From Pseudomonas putida (GTDB lineage Bacteria; Pseudomonadota; Gammaproteobacteria; Pseudomonadales; Pseudomonadaceae): 64,000 nucleotides of DNA. Below are positions 44,814 through 54,510 of this stretch, piece after piece. Under the pieces are notes generated by a model. That model was not told the DNA's origin. It searched no databases and saw only the letters and a program-made list of their open reading frames with translations. Position numbers and translations under genes: made by a program. Numbering within the stretch: position 1 is the first letter of the stretch; each line of letters opens with the position of its first letter. Location: the NCBI RefSeq assembly GCF_028682635.1, contig NZ_JANHLK010000011.1, positions 124,001 through 188,000 of the forward strand, given 5' to 3'.

Positions 44814-46256
44814 TCAGACCCGACTACGCAGCCACTGCAAGAACCCTTTCTTCGGCACAACGACGGGCACATCCGCGATCAGCGACTGGGCCTTGTTCAG
44901 GCGGAATTCCATCAAGGATTTCATCGCATCGTTGATGTCCTGGCGGGCATCCAGACAGGGCTTCAAATACTGCTTTTCGATGCGATAAAGCGTGCATGGG
45001 GTTTTCGCGGTGAAATGGGCGGGCAGCGCGCTGTCGGTCAGGATACCGGCCTCGCCGATCACCTCCCCCGGCCCCATGCGTCCGGATTCGATAGGTATAC
45101 CGTTGCGGTTCAGCGTGACCGAAACCACCCCGGACTCGATGATGAACAGGTGATCGCTGATCTCCCCCGCCTCCAGGATCGTCTCGCCGATGCGGAAGGT
45201 TTGCAGGGCCATGTTCTGGCTGAAGGTTTCTTTCTCTTCGTGGCGCAGGGTGGAAAACAGCGGCGAGCTGTCGAGTAGCGCCCGTGGCCGCGTGATGTCG
45301 CTTGAGGGGCTGGGTTCGACACTCGACAGCAGATGGATCCCCGATGCTCGCAAATGCCGGTACGCCAGGTCGAACAGTTGATTGCGTGCCGAGCGCTTTT
45401 CGCTCATCGAGGCGACAAAGCCGCTGATTTCGTATTCGTTGCCGGAAGCATTGGAGCTTTTGAGCGCGACTTTGGGGCCGGGTGAAGTCAACATGTTCCG
45501 GCAGCCCTGCATCGCGCGCTCGAGGGCATCGATCACGGTTTGTGGGCGGACGTGGGGGCTGACCTGCAGGCTGATCGACAGGCCGAACATATCGCTGGGC
45601 CGACTGAAGTTGGTGATCTTGGCCTTGGCCGCCAGCGAGTTGGGAATCACGATCATGCTGCCCTGGGAGGTCTGCAATCGCGTGGCCCGCCAGTCGATAT
45701 CGATGACCCGGCCTTCGGTGCCGTCGATGGCGATCCAGTCATCCAGTTGATAGGGCTTGGTGGTGTTCAGCACGATCCCGGAAAATACGTCGCTGAGGGT
45801 GCTTTGCAAGGCCAGGCCGACGATGATCGCCAGGGCGCCGGAAGTGGCCAGTACGCCCTTGACCGGCAGATTGAGCACATAAGCCAAGGCGGCGATGACC
45901 GCGACAAGAAAAATCACAGCACCCAGCAGGTCCTGCAGCAGTCGCCCGGTATGTCCCACCCGTTGCATCAGTCCCGCACCGATCAGCACGGTCAGGGTGC
46001 GCGCAGCGAACAGCCACCAGCCGATCTGCAACCCCGTGGCCGCCAGATGCAACGGCACGTTGTCGACCCAGGGTGCGGGTTCCAACGGGTTCATGCCTTC
46101 GTTGAACAGCACCAGGCTGTACAGGGTGAAAATCACCGGCCGAACCAGAAGCTTCACGTTGTGGCCACGGGTACCGATCAAGCGCCACAACAACAGATCG
46201 ATCAGGATCAAGGCGAAAGCGCAGATCAACGGGTGTTCGGTGAGCAATGACAGCAT
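44814..46256 (-). CDS. MscS-type mechanosensitive channel with C-terminal cNMP-binding-like domain
   Basis: A 480-residue protein. Four or five transmembrane segments occupy about 1-150. The MscS core follows, with pore helix GVLATSGALAIIVGLALQSTL and beta-domain DDWIAIDGTEGRVIDIDWRATRL. A cyclic-nucleotide-binding-type domain is at about 335-450 (LQTFRIGETILEAGEISDHLFII). Its phosphate cassette GEAGILTDSALPAHF lacks the usual Arg-Ser/Thr pair, so classical cAMP binding is doubtful. ATG 46256 with GGAG upstream; a TTG immediately before is ignored. Confidence 0.88.
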   Translation of the reverse strand: MLSLLTEHPLICAFALILIDLLLWRLIGTRGHNVKLLVRPVIFTLYSLVLFNEGMNPLEPAPWVDNVPLHLAATGLQIGWWLFAARTLTVLIGAGLMQRVGHTGRLLQDLLGAVIFLVAVIAALAYVLNLPVKGVLATSGALAIIVGLALQSTLSDVFSGIVLNTTKPYQLDDWIAIDGTEGRVIDIDWRATRLQTSQGSMIVIPNSLAAKAKITNFSRPSDMFGLSISLQVSPHVRPQTVIDALERAMQGCRNMLTSPGPKVALKSSNASGNEYEISGFVASMSEKRSARNQLFDLAYRHLRASGIHLLSSVEPSPSSDITRPRALLDSSPLFSTLRHEEKETFSQNMALQTFRIGETILEAGEISDHLFIIESGVVSVTLNRNGIPIESGRMGPGEVIGEAGILTDSALPAHFTAKTPCTLYRIEKQYLKPCLDARQDINDAMKSLMEFRLNKAQSLIADVPVVVPKKGFLQWLRSRV

Positions 46257-46347
46257 CAAGCAGCTCCGGCACGGGACAATGAGCGAAAGATCTCACAGAT
46301 TGGCCAGAGTGTAGGAGCAATTGGTGGCTTCGGAACACCACAAACTA

Positions 46348-46440
46348 CTGTGGGAGCGGGCTTGCTCGCGAATGCAGTGCGTCAGGCGATATTGATGTGC
46401 CTGACACACCGCCTTCGCGAGCAAGCCCGCTCCCACAGGG
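46348..46440. repeat. REP pair, class A (MscS / ycaC gap)
   Basis: Inverted arms at 46348-46385 and 46400-46439, core GTGGGAGCGGGCTTGCTCGC, with inner GTCAGGC/GCCTGAC pairing. Between ycaC and the channel gene, both on the minus strand. Confidence 0.88.
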
Positions 46441-46458
46441 GTATGAGTGTTGCCTGGT

Positions 46459-47085
46459 TTATTTACTGTTGGTCAGCGTGCTGTAGCTGGTCATCAGGTT
46501 GCGGTAGTCCGGGATGTGGTTGGAGAACAGCGTGCCCAGGCCTTCGATGTCGTTGCGCCAGTCGCGGTGCAGCTCGCAGGCCAGGCCGAACCAGGTCATC
46601 AGCTGTGCGCCAGCGGTGGACATGCGGTTCCACGCCGATTCACGGGTCAGCTCGTTGAAGGTGCCGGAGGCGTCAGTGACGACGAACACATCGAAGCCTT
46701 CGGCCAGCGCCGAGAGTGCCGGAAACGCTACACAGACTTCAGTGACTACGCCGGCAATGATCAGTTGCTTCTTGCCGGTGGCCTTGATCGCCTTGACGAA
46801 GTCTTCGTTGTCCCAGGCATTGATCTGGCCGGGACGCGCGACATAGGGCGCGTCCGGGAACAGCGCCTTGAGCTCGGGCACCAGCGGGCCGTTGGGGCCG
46901 GTTTCGAAACTGGTGGTGAGGATGGTCGGCAGCTTGAAGTACTTGGCCAGGTCGGCCAGGGCCAGCACGTTGTTCTTGAACCGGTCCGGGTCGATGTCGC
47001 GCACCAGCGACAGCAGGCCTGTCTGGTGATCCACCAACAGAACGGCGGCGTTGTCCTTGTCGAGACGTTTGTAAGAAGTTGTCAT
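46459..47085 (-). CDS. ycaC: YcaC-type cysteine hydrolase (isochorismatase family)
   Basis: A 208-residue isochorismatase-like hydrolase. Asp19 in VLLVDHQTGLL and Cys118 in GVVTEVCVAFPAL are the conserved catalytic positions. Long stretches, such as LPTILTTSFETGPNGPLVPEL and FSNHIPDYRNLMTSY, match E. coli YcaC almost word for word. The physiological substrate of YcaC is not established. Lies 54 bases downstream of a paralogue on the same strand, in a block with a pirin gene. Confidence 0.9.
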   Translation of the reverse strand: MTTSYKRLDKDNAAVLLVDHQTGLLSLVRDIDPDRFKNNVLALADLAKYFKLPTILTTSFETGPNGPLVPELKALFPDAPYVARPGQINAWDNEDFVKAIKATGKKQLIIAGVVTEVCVAFPALSALAEGFDVFVVTDASGTFNELTRESAWNRMSTAGAQLMTWFGLACELHRDWRNDIEGLGTLFSNHIPDYRNLMTSYSTLTNSK

Positions 47086-47139
47086 GGCAATGGTCCTCGC
47101 GTGTTATCGATGCCGAAAAAATCGGCGTGGGTGTCCCGG

Positions 47140-47823
47140 TTAGCGCTGGGAATCCAGCGTTTCATGTTCGTTCGCCACTTGTTGAGCCTTGAGGTAGCTC
47201 TCGATCAACAATTGATAATGCGGCATGGCCTGGGCATAGACGGCTGCCCACTGCTCGGCGTCCGGACGGTTCCACGAGCCTTGCAGCTCTGAGAGCGTAG
47301 CCATGATGTCGATCGGCACCACCCCGGCCTGGGCCAGGCGGGCAACTGTCAGATCAGTGGCCAGTTTGGAGTGGTTGCCCGAGGCATCGACCACGGCGAA
47401 CACTTTGTAGCCTTCATGCACCGCGGCAATGGACGGAAACGCCAGGCACACGCTGGTCAGGGTGCCGGCGATCACCAGGGTTTTCTTGCCGGTGGCTTTC
47501 ACTGCCGCGTGAAACTCCGGGTTGTCCCAGGCGTTGATTTCGCCCTTGCGCGCCACGTACTGGGCATGCGGTGCAGCCTCGTGGATTTCCGGGATCAGCG
47601 GCCCGTTTGGCCCTTGGGGCACGGAAGCGGTGGTGATCACCGGCATCTTCAGCAAGGTGGCCGCCTTGGCCAGGGCAATGGCGTTGGCGCGCAGTTGCGG
47701 TACATCCATGTCCTTGACGATCTGGAACAGTCCGCTCTGGTGATCGATCAACAGCATGGCGCTGTCATTGGGGTCGATCGTCGGTTTCTGGCCATTGAAA
47801 TTGGCTGCATTGACGGTGTTCAT
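47140..47823 (-). CDS. Isochorismatase-family hydrolase, YcaC paralogue
   Basis: A 227-residue hydrolase of the same family as the next gene, with Asp in [12 protein letters not shown] and Cys in [26 protein letters not shown] has Lys where YcaC has Arg. The C-terminal third ([23 protein letters not shown]) differs, so the substrate probably differs. ATG 47823 follows GAGGAAACACTG; the longer frame has no such site. Preceded by the pirin gene on the same strand. Confidence 0.88.
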   Translation of the reverse strand: MNTVNAANFNGQKPTIDPNDSAMLLIDHQSGLFQIVKDMDVPQLRANAIALAKAATLLKMPVITTASVPQGPNGPLIPEIHEAAPHAQYVARKGEINAWDNPEFHAAVKATGKKTLVIAGTLTSVCLAFPSIAAVHEGYKVFAVVDASGNHSKLATDLTVARLAQAGVVPIDIMATLSELQGSWNRPDAEQWAAVYAQAMPHYQLLIESYLKAQQVANEHETLDSQR

Positions 47824-47916
47824 CAGTGTTTCCTCTTTTTGACAGGCAACAGCCATCCCTGGCCTGGGAACCGGCCTACTCATCCTGTGTAGAGCGGGTT
47901 GTTGAAGCGAAACGGA

Positions 47917-48783
47917 TTAACCGTGCATCTGGCCGAAGCGACCGGACTGGAAGTCGGCGAACGCCTGGTGGATTTCCTGCTCGGTGTTCATCACGAACGG
48001 ACCGTGTCCGACGATCGGCTCGTCGATCGGTTCGCCGCTGAGCAGCAGCACCACCGCGTCCTCGCTGGCCTGGAGGGTCATCTGATCGCCCTTGCGGTCG
48101 AACAAGGCCAACTGCCCTTGGCGCACCGACTCCAGGCCGTTGACCTCGATCGTGCCGCGCAACACCACCAGTGCGGTGTTGCGTCCTTCATGCAGATCCA
48201 GCGTGAGCAACTTGCCGGCATTCAGGCGCAGGTCCCAGACGTCGATGGGGGTAAAGGTGCGCGACGGCCCTGTGTGGCCTTCAAATTCACCGGCGATCAA
48301 GCGCAGGCTGCCGGCGTTGTTCTTCAAGGCAATGCTCGGGATGTCGCTATCGAGAATCGTCTGGTAACCGGCGTCGGCCATCTTGTCCTTGGCCGGCAGG
48401 TTGACCCACAACTGGACCATTTCCAGGGTGCCGCCGCTCTTGGCGAAACCTTCGGAGTGAAACTCTTCATGGAGAATCCCCGAGGCCGCGGTCATCCATT
48501 GCACGTCGCCGGGGCCGATCTTGCCGCCACTGCCGGTGGAGTCGCGGTGTTCCAGTTCACCCTTGTAAACGATAGTCACGGTTTCGAAACCCCGGTGCGG
48601 ATGCTGACCAACGCCACGTCGCGCGGTGGTCGGTGTGAATTCCGCGGGGCCGGCGTGATCCAGCAGCAGGAACGGGCTGATGTGCTTGCCCAGGTTGTCG
48701 TAGGAAAACAGCGTGCGAACCGGAAAACCGTCGCCGACCCAATGGGCCCGTGGGCTGGTGTAGATACCGATGATGTTTTTCAT
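47917..48783 (-). CDS. Pirin family protein
   Basis: A 288-residue bicupin. Metal ligands of the N-terminal cupin are H61 and H63 in QHPHRGFETV, and H105 and E107 in GILHEEFHS. Bacterial pirins of this type can have quercetinase-like or redox-sensing activity; the actual role is not evident. ATG 48783 has AGGAGACACC. Divergent from the LysR gene (104 bases), which may control pirin and the two hydrolases. Confidence 0.9.
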   Translation of the reverse strand: MKNIIGIYTSPRAHWVGDGFPVRTLFSYDNLGKHISPFLLLDHAGPAEFTPTTARRGVGQHPHRGFETVTIVYKGELEHRDSTGSGGKIGPGDVQWMTAASGILHEEFHSEGFAKSGGTLEMVQLWVNLPAKDKMADAGYQTILDSDIPSIALKNNAGSLRLIAGEFEGHTGPSRTFTPIDVWDLRLNAGKLLTLDLHEGRNTALVVLRGTIEVNGLESVRQGQLALFDRKGDQMTLQASEDAVVLLLSGEPIDEPIVGHGPFVMNTEQEIHQAFADFQSGRFGQMHG

Positions 48784-48887
48784 GGTGTCTCCTGATGAGG
48801 TGAGTGAAGCCATGGACAGAGCTTAAAACTGCGACCTTTGTTGCGCTAGACTGCAAAAATCAGCTTTAGCGTTCTATCTGGAGAACG

Positions 48888-49796
48888 ATGATGGAAGACC
48901 TCAACACTCTCTATTACTTCACCCAAGTGGTCGAACATCAGGGTTTCGCCGCGGCCGGACGGGCCCTGGACATGCCCAAGTCCAAGCTCAGCCGACGCAT
49001 CGCCGAACTCGAAGAACGCCTCGGCGTACGCTTACTGCACCGTAGCAGTCGCCACTGTTCGCTGACGGAAATCGGCCAGGCGTATTACCAGCGTTGCCTG
49101 GCAATGCGGGTGGAGGCGGAAAGCGCCGCCGAACTGATCGAACGTAACCGCTCCGAGCCCCAGGGCGTGGTGCGCATCAGTTGTCCGACGGCGCTGCTCA
49201 ACTCCTGGGTCGGGCCGATGCTGACCCGCTACTTGCTCAAATATCCGCTGGTGGAGCTGTTCATCGAGAGCACCAACCGCCGGGTCGACCTGATCCATGA
49301 AGGGTTCGATATCGCCTTGCGCGTGCGATTTCCTCCGCTGGAAGACACCGACATGGTGATGAAGGTGCTGGGCAACAGCACCCAGAGCGTGGTGGGCAGC
49401 CCGGCCTTTTTGCCGCGCCTGTCGACACCCGCCTCCCCGGCCGACCTCAGTGGCTTGCCGAGCCTGCACTGGGGGGCGGCGCAACGTGAGTATCAGTGGG
49501 AATTGTTCGGTGGTGATGGCAGCAGCGCGCTGATCAGGCACTCGCCACGGATGGTCACCGATGACCTGTTGGCCTTGCGCCACGCGGCGGTGGCCGGCAT
49601 CGGGATTGTCCACCTGCCCAGTGTGGTGGTGCGGGATGAGATCAAGGCCGGCCAGTTGATCGAACTGGTGCCGGGCTGGGCGCCCAGGAGTGGCGTCATT
49701 CATGCGATCTTCCCGTCGCGGCGTGGCCTGCTGCCGTCGGTGCGTAGCTTGATCGACTTTCTGGGCGAGGAGTTCAGCCGCAGCGATATTGCCTGA
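48888..49796 (+). CDS. LysR-family transcriptional regulator
   Basis: A 302-residue regulator. The N-terminal winged helix-turn-helix is at about 5-62 (FAAAGRALDMPKSKLSRRIAELEERLGVRLLHR). The C-terminal substrate-binding domain includes SCPTALLNSWVGPML and RVDLIHEGFDIALRV. The start at 48888 lies 4 bases after GGAG; ATG 48891 may be used instead. Divergent from pirin, the classical LysR arrangement. Effector unknown. Confidence 0.9.
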   Translation: MMEDLNTLYYFTQVVEHQGFAAAGRALDMPKSKLSRRIAELEERLGVRLLHRSSRHCSLTEIGQAYYQRCLAMRVEAESAAELIERNRSEPQGVVRISCPTALLNSWVGPMLTRYLLKYPLVELFIESTNRRVDLIHEGFDIALRVRFPPLEDTDMVMKVLGNSTQSVVGSPAFLPRLSTPASPADLSGLPSLHWGAAQREYQWELFGGDGSSALIRHSPRMVTDDLLALRHAAVAGIGIVHLPSVVVRDEIKAGQLIELVPGWAPRSGVIHAIFPSRRGLLPSVRSLIDFLGEEFSRSDIA

Positions 49797-49870
49797 CAGC
49801 AGCTGCAGGTTTTCAGCTGCAAGCGTCAAGTTGATTTGAGGGGGTAGCGGAGATTTTATTCTGAACATAA

Positions 49871-49894
49871 TATGGTTTGAAAATTACAACCATA
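49871..49894. promoter_or_regulatory. Dyad upstream of the thioesterase gene
   Basis: TATGGTT (49871-49877) and AACCATA (49888-49894), 10 bases apart, in an AT-rich stretch. The flanks ATAA and ATAT extend the symmetry imperfectly. It ends 28 bases before the thioesterase ATG, fitting a repressor site; the regulator is unknown. Confidence 0.45.
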
Positions 49895-49922
49895 ATATTC
49901 GTTTTCTTCAGAGGACTTACAC

Positions 49923-50462
49923 ATGCAAAGCCCAACCCGCGAGGCCACGCTCGCCCAATGGATCGCCCAGGAACAGGCCATGCGCGCCCGCCTGGCCGGG
50001 CCTGGCAGTTTGTCCATGGCCGAAGTCAGCGCGCTGACGCCCGCCGAATTTTTCGAGGGCATCGGCAACGGTGAATTGCCCTCGCCGCCCATTGGCACGC
50101 TGATGGATTTCATCCCTGTCGAATGGTCCGCCGGGCTGTTCGTCTTCCAGGGCACTCCGGATGCGCGGCATTACAATCCGCTGGGCACCGTGCACGGCGG
50201 TTATGCCGCGACTTTGCTGGATTCGTGCATGGGTTGCGCGATCCATACGCAACTGAAAAAAGGCCAGGGTTATACGACGCTGGATCTGCGCATCAGTTAT
50301 GTCCGGGCGTTGAACAGCGCCAGCGGACCGGTGCGGGCCGAGGGCAAGATTGTGCATCTGGGGCGTTCGACGGCGCTGGCCGAGGGGCGGATTTATGATG
50401 TGGATGGACGGTTGTATGCGACGGGGACGACGACTTGCTTGATTCTTGAGGCTCGGGGTTAA
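49923..50462 (+). CDS. PaaI-family hotdog thioesterase
   Basis: A 179-residue thioesterase. The hotdog motif is NPLGTVHGGYAATLLDSCMGCAI, with HGG and Asp typical of the PaaI/YbdB families. An N-terminal extension of ~45 residues (TREATLAQWIAQEQAMRARL) is not part of the fold. Probably hydrolyses an acyl- or aryl-CoA; unrelated in position to the paa cluster. An AT-rich dyad lies in the upstream region. Convergent with the hybrid kinase gene. Confidence 0.88.
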   Translation: MQSPTREATLAQWIAQEQAMRARLAGPGSLSMAEVSALTPAEFFEGIGNGELPSPPIGTLMDFIPVEWSAGLFVFQGTPDARHYNPLGTVHGGYAATLLDSCMGCAIHTQLKKGQGYTTLDLRISYVRALNSASGPVRAEGKIVHLGRSTALAEGRIYDVDGRLYATGTTTCLILEARG

Positions 50463-50535
50463 GCCTGTAGACCGAGTCGTCCCATCGTCGGAACGCCGCC
50501 CGGGGCAAGCCCAAGGGCCTGGCGCCAGCCTGGGA

Positions 50536-53500
50536 TTAAACCGCCGGGTTCAAGCCGCAGCCCTGCTCAAGACTGCGGTCCAGGCGCGTCATGACTTGGT
50601 GCAACTGATCGACGGCGGCGTCGATCAGTGCGGCATCGCCCTCGCCACAGGCACGCTCCAGTTGCTCGCAACACGCCACCAGCGCCTGCGCCCGGACCAT
50701 CTGCGCGCCACCCTTGATGCGGTGCGCCAGGTCCTTCAAGCCGTGGTAGTTACCACTGGCATGTTCTTGCCGCAGACGTTCGCGATCATCGCGATTGGCA
50801 ACGGCCAGGTCATGCAACAACTGAGTGATCAGTTCATTGTCGGCCCCTGTATAGCGTTGCAAGCCGCTTAAATCGATTTCGCTGCTGGAAGGCGCTGCGC
50901 TCAGGCCTGGCGATTCGCTGGAAAAACGCGTGGCCAACCAGGCGCTCAGGTCGACCAGTCGAATGGGTTTGAACAGGCAATCGTCCATCCCCGCTTCGAT
51001 ACAACGCATTTTCTCCTCGGGTTGAGCGTTGGCGGTGAAGCCCAGGATCACCGTTGGCGACCCCAGCTGGAAGCGTTCCTCATCGCGGATCGCACCCGCC
51101 AGTTCATAACCGCTGACCACCGGCATGTTGCAGTCGGTGACGACCAGATCGCAAGCGTGTTCACGCCATTGCTCGAACCCTTGCTGGCCATCCTCTGCGA
51201 GCAGCACCCGGTGCCCCAGGTAACTCAGTTGCCGCGAAAGCAGCAAGCGGTTGGCCGGGTAATCGTCCACCACCAGAATCGTCAGCGGCCGGGTCCTTGC
51301 CGTCGATTCACTCGGCGCCATTTCAGTGCCGGGCAACGTCTGCAATGCCTGCAGTTCAAGGCTGATGTCCAACCGGGTTCCGCGTCCCAGGACGCTGGAG
51401 AGTTGCAAGCGCCCGCCCATCATTTCGCACAGCGTGCGGCTGATCACCAGACCCAGGCCGGAACCCTGACGGCCTGATTGCTGACGGTTGCCGGCCTGTA
51501 CGAACGGGCTGAACAGGCGTTGCTGGTCAAAGGCGCTGATACCGCTGCCGCTGTCCTCGATACGCACACTGACCGCGAGACGCTCCGCCGACGCGGGCAC
51601 GACTCGCAAGCGCAGGCTGACCTCGCCTTTGTGGGTGAACTTGATGGCATTGCTCAGCAAATTGGACAGCACTTGCTTGAATCGCGTGGGATCGATCAAC
51701 ACATCGCGGTCGCTGTGCTCGTCCAGTTCGACCCGCCACTGCAGGTTCTTCTGCCGGGCCAGGCCTTCAAAGACCCGGCACACCGACAGCACCAGCGCCT
51801 GCAGATTGGCTCGCTCCGGCGTCAGCGACAAGTGCCCGGACTCGATACGGGCAATGTCCAGGATGTCGCCGATCAAGGCAAGCAACTGTTGCCCGGCATC
51901 TGACGCCACCTCGATGGCCGGGCGATCGGTCACGCCCTCATCGGCGCTTTTCAGTGCCAGTTCAAGCATGCCGATAAGGGCATTCATCGGCGTGCGGATC
52001 TCATGACTCATGGTTGCCAGGAACGTGGTCTTGGCCCGGTTGGCATCGTCGGCGGCGTCCTTGGCCTCCTGCAATCGGGCCAGCCATTGCTGGCGCTGAC
52101 GGATCTGCCGGCGCTGCCAGGCGATCCAGGCCAGTGCCAGCAAGAGCAAGGCGCCGGCCACCGCGAACGCCTGGAAAATGCTCTGGCGATGGCGCAGCCA
52201 ATAGCTCTGTTCCACCATCAGGTCATTGCGCCAGGGCAGTATCAGTTCGTCGATTTCTTCCGGGGGGATACTGAGCAAGGCCTTGTCCAGGATCGAGTGC
52301 AACTCGCTGGCCTCGCGCCCGGTCGCCAGGGTACTGCGCGCGGGATCGATGCCCACCGTGCTGGTGACCTGGAGGCGATCACGGTACTGCCGGGAGATCA
52401 GGTAACGGGCGCTGATCAATGAGTTGATGGCACCTTGTGCCTTGCCTTGGGCGACCATTTCCATGGCATCGGCCGACAAGGGCGCATCCACACACCGGAT
52501 CAACGGGAAGTGTTGGCGAACGAACTCGCCTGAGATATTGCCCTGGGTCAGCGCCAGGGTTTTTCCGGCCAGGTCATCCAGGGTCCTGGGGCTGTCCGGC
52601 GCCAGGCGCGTCACCAGCACCGATGGGCTGGTCAGGAACGCCCGGGTAAACAGCAGGTCTTCCTCACGCAGGGAACTCAGGCCGATACCCGCCAGCACAT
52701 CGACCTCGCCACGCTTGATCGCTTGCACCATCTGCGCCACCGACGGCATGGCGCGGATGTCGAATTGCAAGCCGGTGCGCAAACTGATTTTCGCCAGCAC
52801 ATCGACACCGATGCCGCGAAACCGGCCTTCACTGTCCAGGAAAGTAATCGGCGGGATGTTCTCGTTGATCGCCACGCTCACTCGCGGGTGCCGGTCGAGC
52901 CATCGCTGCTCGGTCACACTCAGTTGCAGGGACTGCGTGCCCGGCATGGACACCCCGCTCGCTCCCCAGCGGCGCTGGATGTTCATCTGTTCATTGGCCG
53001 TTATCAACGCCAGGGCCTTGTCGACAATGCGCAGCAGCGCCGGGTTGTCGCCGGCCATGGCAAAGGCGAAGCGCCCGGATTCCATGGGCGAGAAGTCAGC
53101 CAGCTGGACGTTGTTCAGGTAGTTTTTGCTGATCAGGTAATGGGCGCTGATCGCATCGCCCAGGTACACATCCGCCTGGCCGAAGGCGACGGCCCCGACA
53201 GCCGCCAGTGTCGAGGGGAACAGCTGAACCTGGGCCTCGGGATAGAACCGCTGGACGTTTTGTTCAGGCAAGTAGTGGTAGAGCATCGCCAGGCGCTTGC
53301 CGGCCAGTGTCGGGTCCAGCACCTGGAGTGCATCAACGCGGGTCACCAATACCGGCTGATCCACCGCATAGGCGCGGGACATTTTTAGTTGCGGGTCCTG
53401 GGACTCGTAGCTGTTGGAGGTTCCCAGCAGGTCTGCCGCGCCTTGCTTGACGGCTCGAACGGCGTCTTCGCGCGATGGATAGCGCCGGACTTCGATCTCT

Positions 53501-53772
53501 ACCCGCAGCAACTGCCGGAGCAGATCGGCGTAGTCGGCGGTCACCCCCTCGAGCGTGTGGTCGGTGGTGATGTCGAAAGGTGGATAATCCGGGGCTGAAA
53601 CGGCCAGCACCAAACGGTCTTTTTGCTGCAACCAGCGCGCATCGGCGGCCGACAACCGCAGCACTTGGCCCTCCACGCTGGAACGGCCCAGCAAGGTCAA
53701 GGTTTGCGGCTGCGCGCAGACACTAGATACCCAAAGGCAAAGGGCCAACAGCAGGTATCGAATGGCGTTCAT
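50536..53772 (-). CDS. BvgS/EvgS-like hybrid sensor histidine kinase
   Basis: A 1078-residue multi-domain kinase. Signal peptide (~21), two periplasmic SBP_bac_3 sensor domains (about 50-275 and 290-515), one transmembrane helix (~532-552), HisKA with H590 in MSHEIRTPMN, ATPase domain (NLLSNAIKFTH, GSGLGLVISR), receiver with D880 in VVTDCNMPVVSG, and HPt with H1017 in LAHRIKGGAQM. Phosphate would pass His-Asp-His to the response regulator encoded immediately upstream. I see no PAS domain between the membrane helix and HisKA, unlike BvgS. Ligand unknown, perhaps an amino acid. Confidence 0.93.
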   Translation of the reverse strand: MNAIRYLLLALCLWVSSVCAQPQTLTLLGRSSVEGQVLRLSAADARWLQQKDRLVLAVSAPDYPPFDITTDHTLEGVTADYADLLRQLLRVEIEVRRYPSREDAVRAVKQGAADLLGTSNSYESQDPQLKMSRAYAVDQPVLVTRVDALQVLDPTLAGKRLAMLYHYLPEQNVQRFYPEAQVQLFPSTLAAVGAVAFGQADVYLGDAISAHYLISKNYLNNVQLADFSPMESGRFAFAMAGDNPALLRIVDKALALITANEQMNIQRRWGASGVSMPGTQSLQLSVTEQRWLDRHPRVSVAINENIPPITFLDSEGRFRGIGVDVLAKISLRTGLQFDIRAMPSVAQMVQAIKRGEVDVLAGIGLSSLREEDLLFTRAFLTSPSVLVTRLAPDSPRTLDDLAGKTLALTQGNISGEFVRQHFPLIRCVDAPLSADAMEMVAQGKAQGAINSLISARYLISRQYRDRLQVTSTVGIDPARSTLATGREASELHSILDKALLSIPPEEIDELILPWRNDLMVEQSYWLRHRQSIFQAFAVAGALLLLALAWIAWQRRQIRQRQQWLARLQEAKDAADDANRAKTTFLATMSHEIRTPMNALIGMLELALKSADEGVTDRPAIEVASDAGQQLLALIGDILDIARIESGHLSLTPERANLQALVLSVCRVFEGLARQKNLQWRVELDEHSDRDVLIDPTRFKQVLSNLLSNAIKFTHKGEVSLRLRVVPASAERLAVSVRIEDSGSGISAFDQQRLFSPFVQAGNRQQSGRQGSGLGLVISRTLCEMMGGRLQLSSVLGRGTRLDISLELQALQTLPGTEMAPSESTARTRPLTILVVDDYPANRLLLSRQLSYLGHRVLLAEDGQQGFEQWREHACDLVVTDCNMPVVSGYELAGAIRDEERFQLGSPTVILGFTANAQPEEKMRCIEAGMDDCLFKPIRLVDLSAWLATRFSSESPGLSAAPSSSEIDLSGLQRYTGADNELITQLLHDLAVANRDDRERLRQEHASGNYHGLKDLAHRIKGGAQMVRAQALVACCEQLERACGEGDAALIDAAVDQLHQVMTRLDRSLEQGCGLNPAV

Positions 53773-54399
53773 TCAGATCAAGTGATGACGTTGGGCAAGA
53801 TCCCTCAGGTGCACCGACGACTCCACGTTGAGTTTTTCAGTCAAGCGGGTCTTGTAGGTGCTGACGGTCTTGTGGCTCAGGTGCATGATTTCGGCGATTG
53901 CCTTGTTGCTCTTACCCTGGGCCAGTTGCTGGAAAATCGACAACTCGCGATCTGAAAGCCTGTCGATCATCTGTTTTTCACTGCGTTGCGCCTGGCTCAG
54001 GGACACGGAGCTTGTGGGCAACCGGGTGAAATAGGTGTAACCGGCCATCACGGCCTGCACGGCTTTTTGCAAATGCTCCAGATCGTTGGTCTTGGCGACG
54101 TAGGCCATGGCACCGGCGCGCATGCAACGATCCTGGAAAAACGCCGGTTCCTGGGCAGTGAACACCACCACCTTACATGGCATCTCCTCGATCTGGATCC
54201 GTGCCAGTACATCCAGGCCGTCGAGCGACGGCAGGTTGAGGTCCAGCACAATCAGTTCCGGTTTATTATCGCGGATCATCGGCAAAACTTCGTTACCGCA
54301 GGCCGCTTCGTGGATACGCTTGTATCCCAAATGCCTGAGTACGCTTTTGACTGCACCGCGAACCACCGGATGATCGTCCACAGCCATCGCTGACTTCAT
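53773..54399 (-). CDS. NarL/BvgA-type response regulator
   Basis: A 208-residue regulator. The receiver has acidic pair D8-D9, phospho-acceptor D53 in IVLDLNLPSLDG, and Lys in YVAKTND. The C-terminal LuxR-type helix-turn-helix is LSDRELSIFQQLAQGKSNKAIAEIMHLSHKTVSTYKTRL. Its stop abuts the kinase ATG with no gap, so the two are coupled. It is the expected partner of the hybrid kinase, like EvgA or BvgA. Targets unknown. Confidence 0.93.
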   Translation of the reverse strand: MKSAMAVDDHPVVRGAVKSVLRHLGYKRIHEAACGNEVLPMIRDNKPELIVLDLNLPSLDGLDVLARIQIEEMPCKVVVFTAQEPAFFQDRCMRAGAMAYVAKTNDLEHLQKAVQAVMAGYTYFTRLPTSSVSLSQAQRSEKQMIDRLSDRELSIFQQLAQGKSNKAIAEIMHLSHKTVSTYKTRLTEKLNVESSVHLRDLAQRHHLI

Positions 54400-54510
54400 G
54401 GCAACTCCCTATGCATAAACACGACGTTCGGGCACTGACGGCCCATGGGCAAGAACCCGAAATGAACACAGCAGCTGCGCATAGACTCTTGCACGTAAAA
54501 ACCGATCGGA

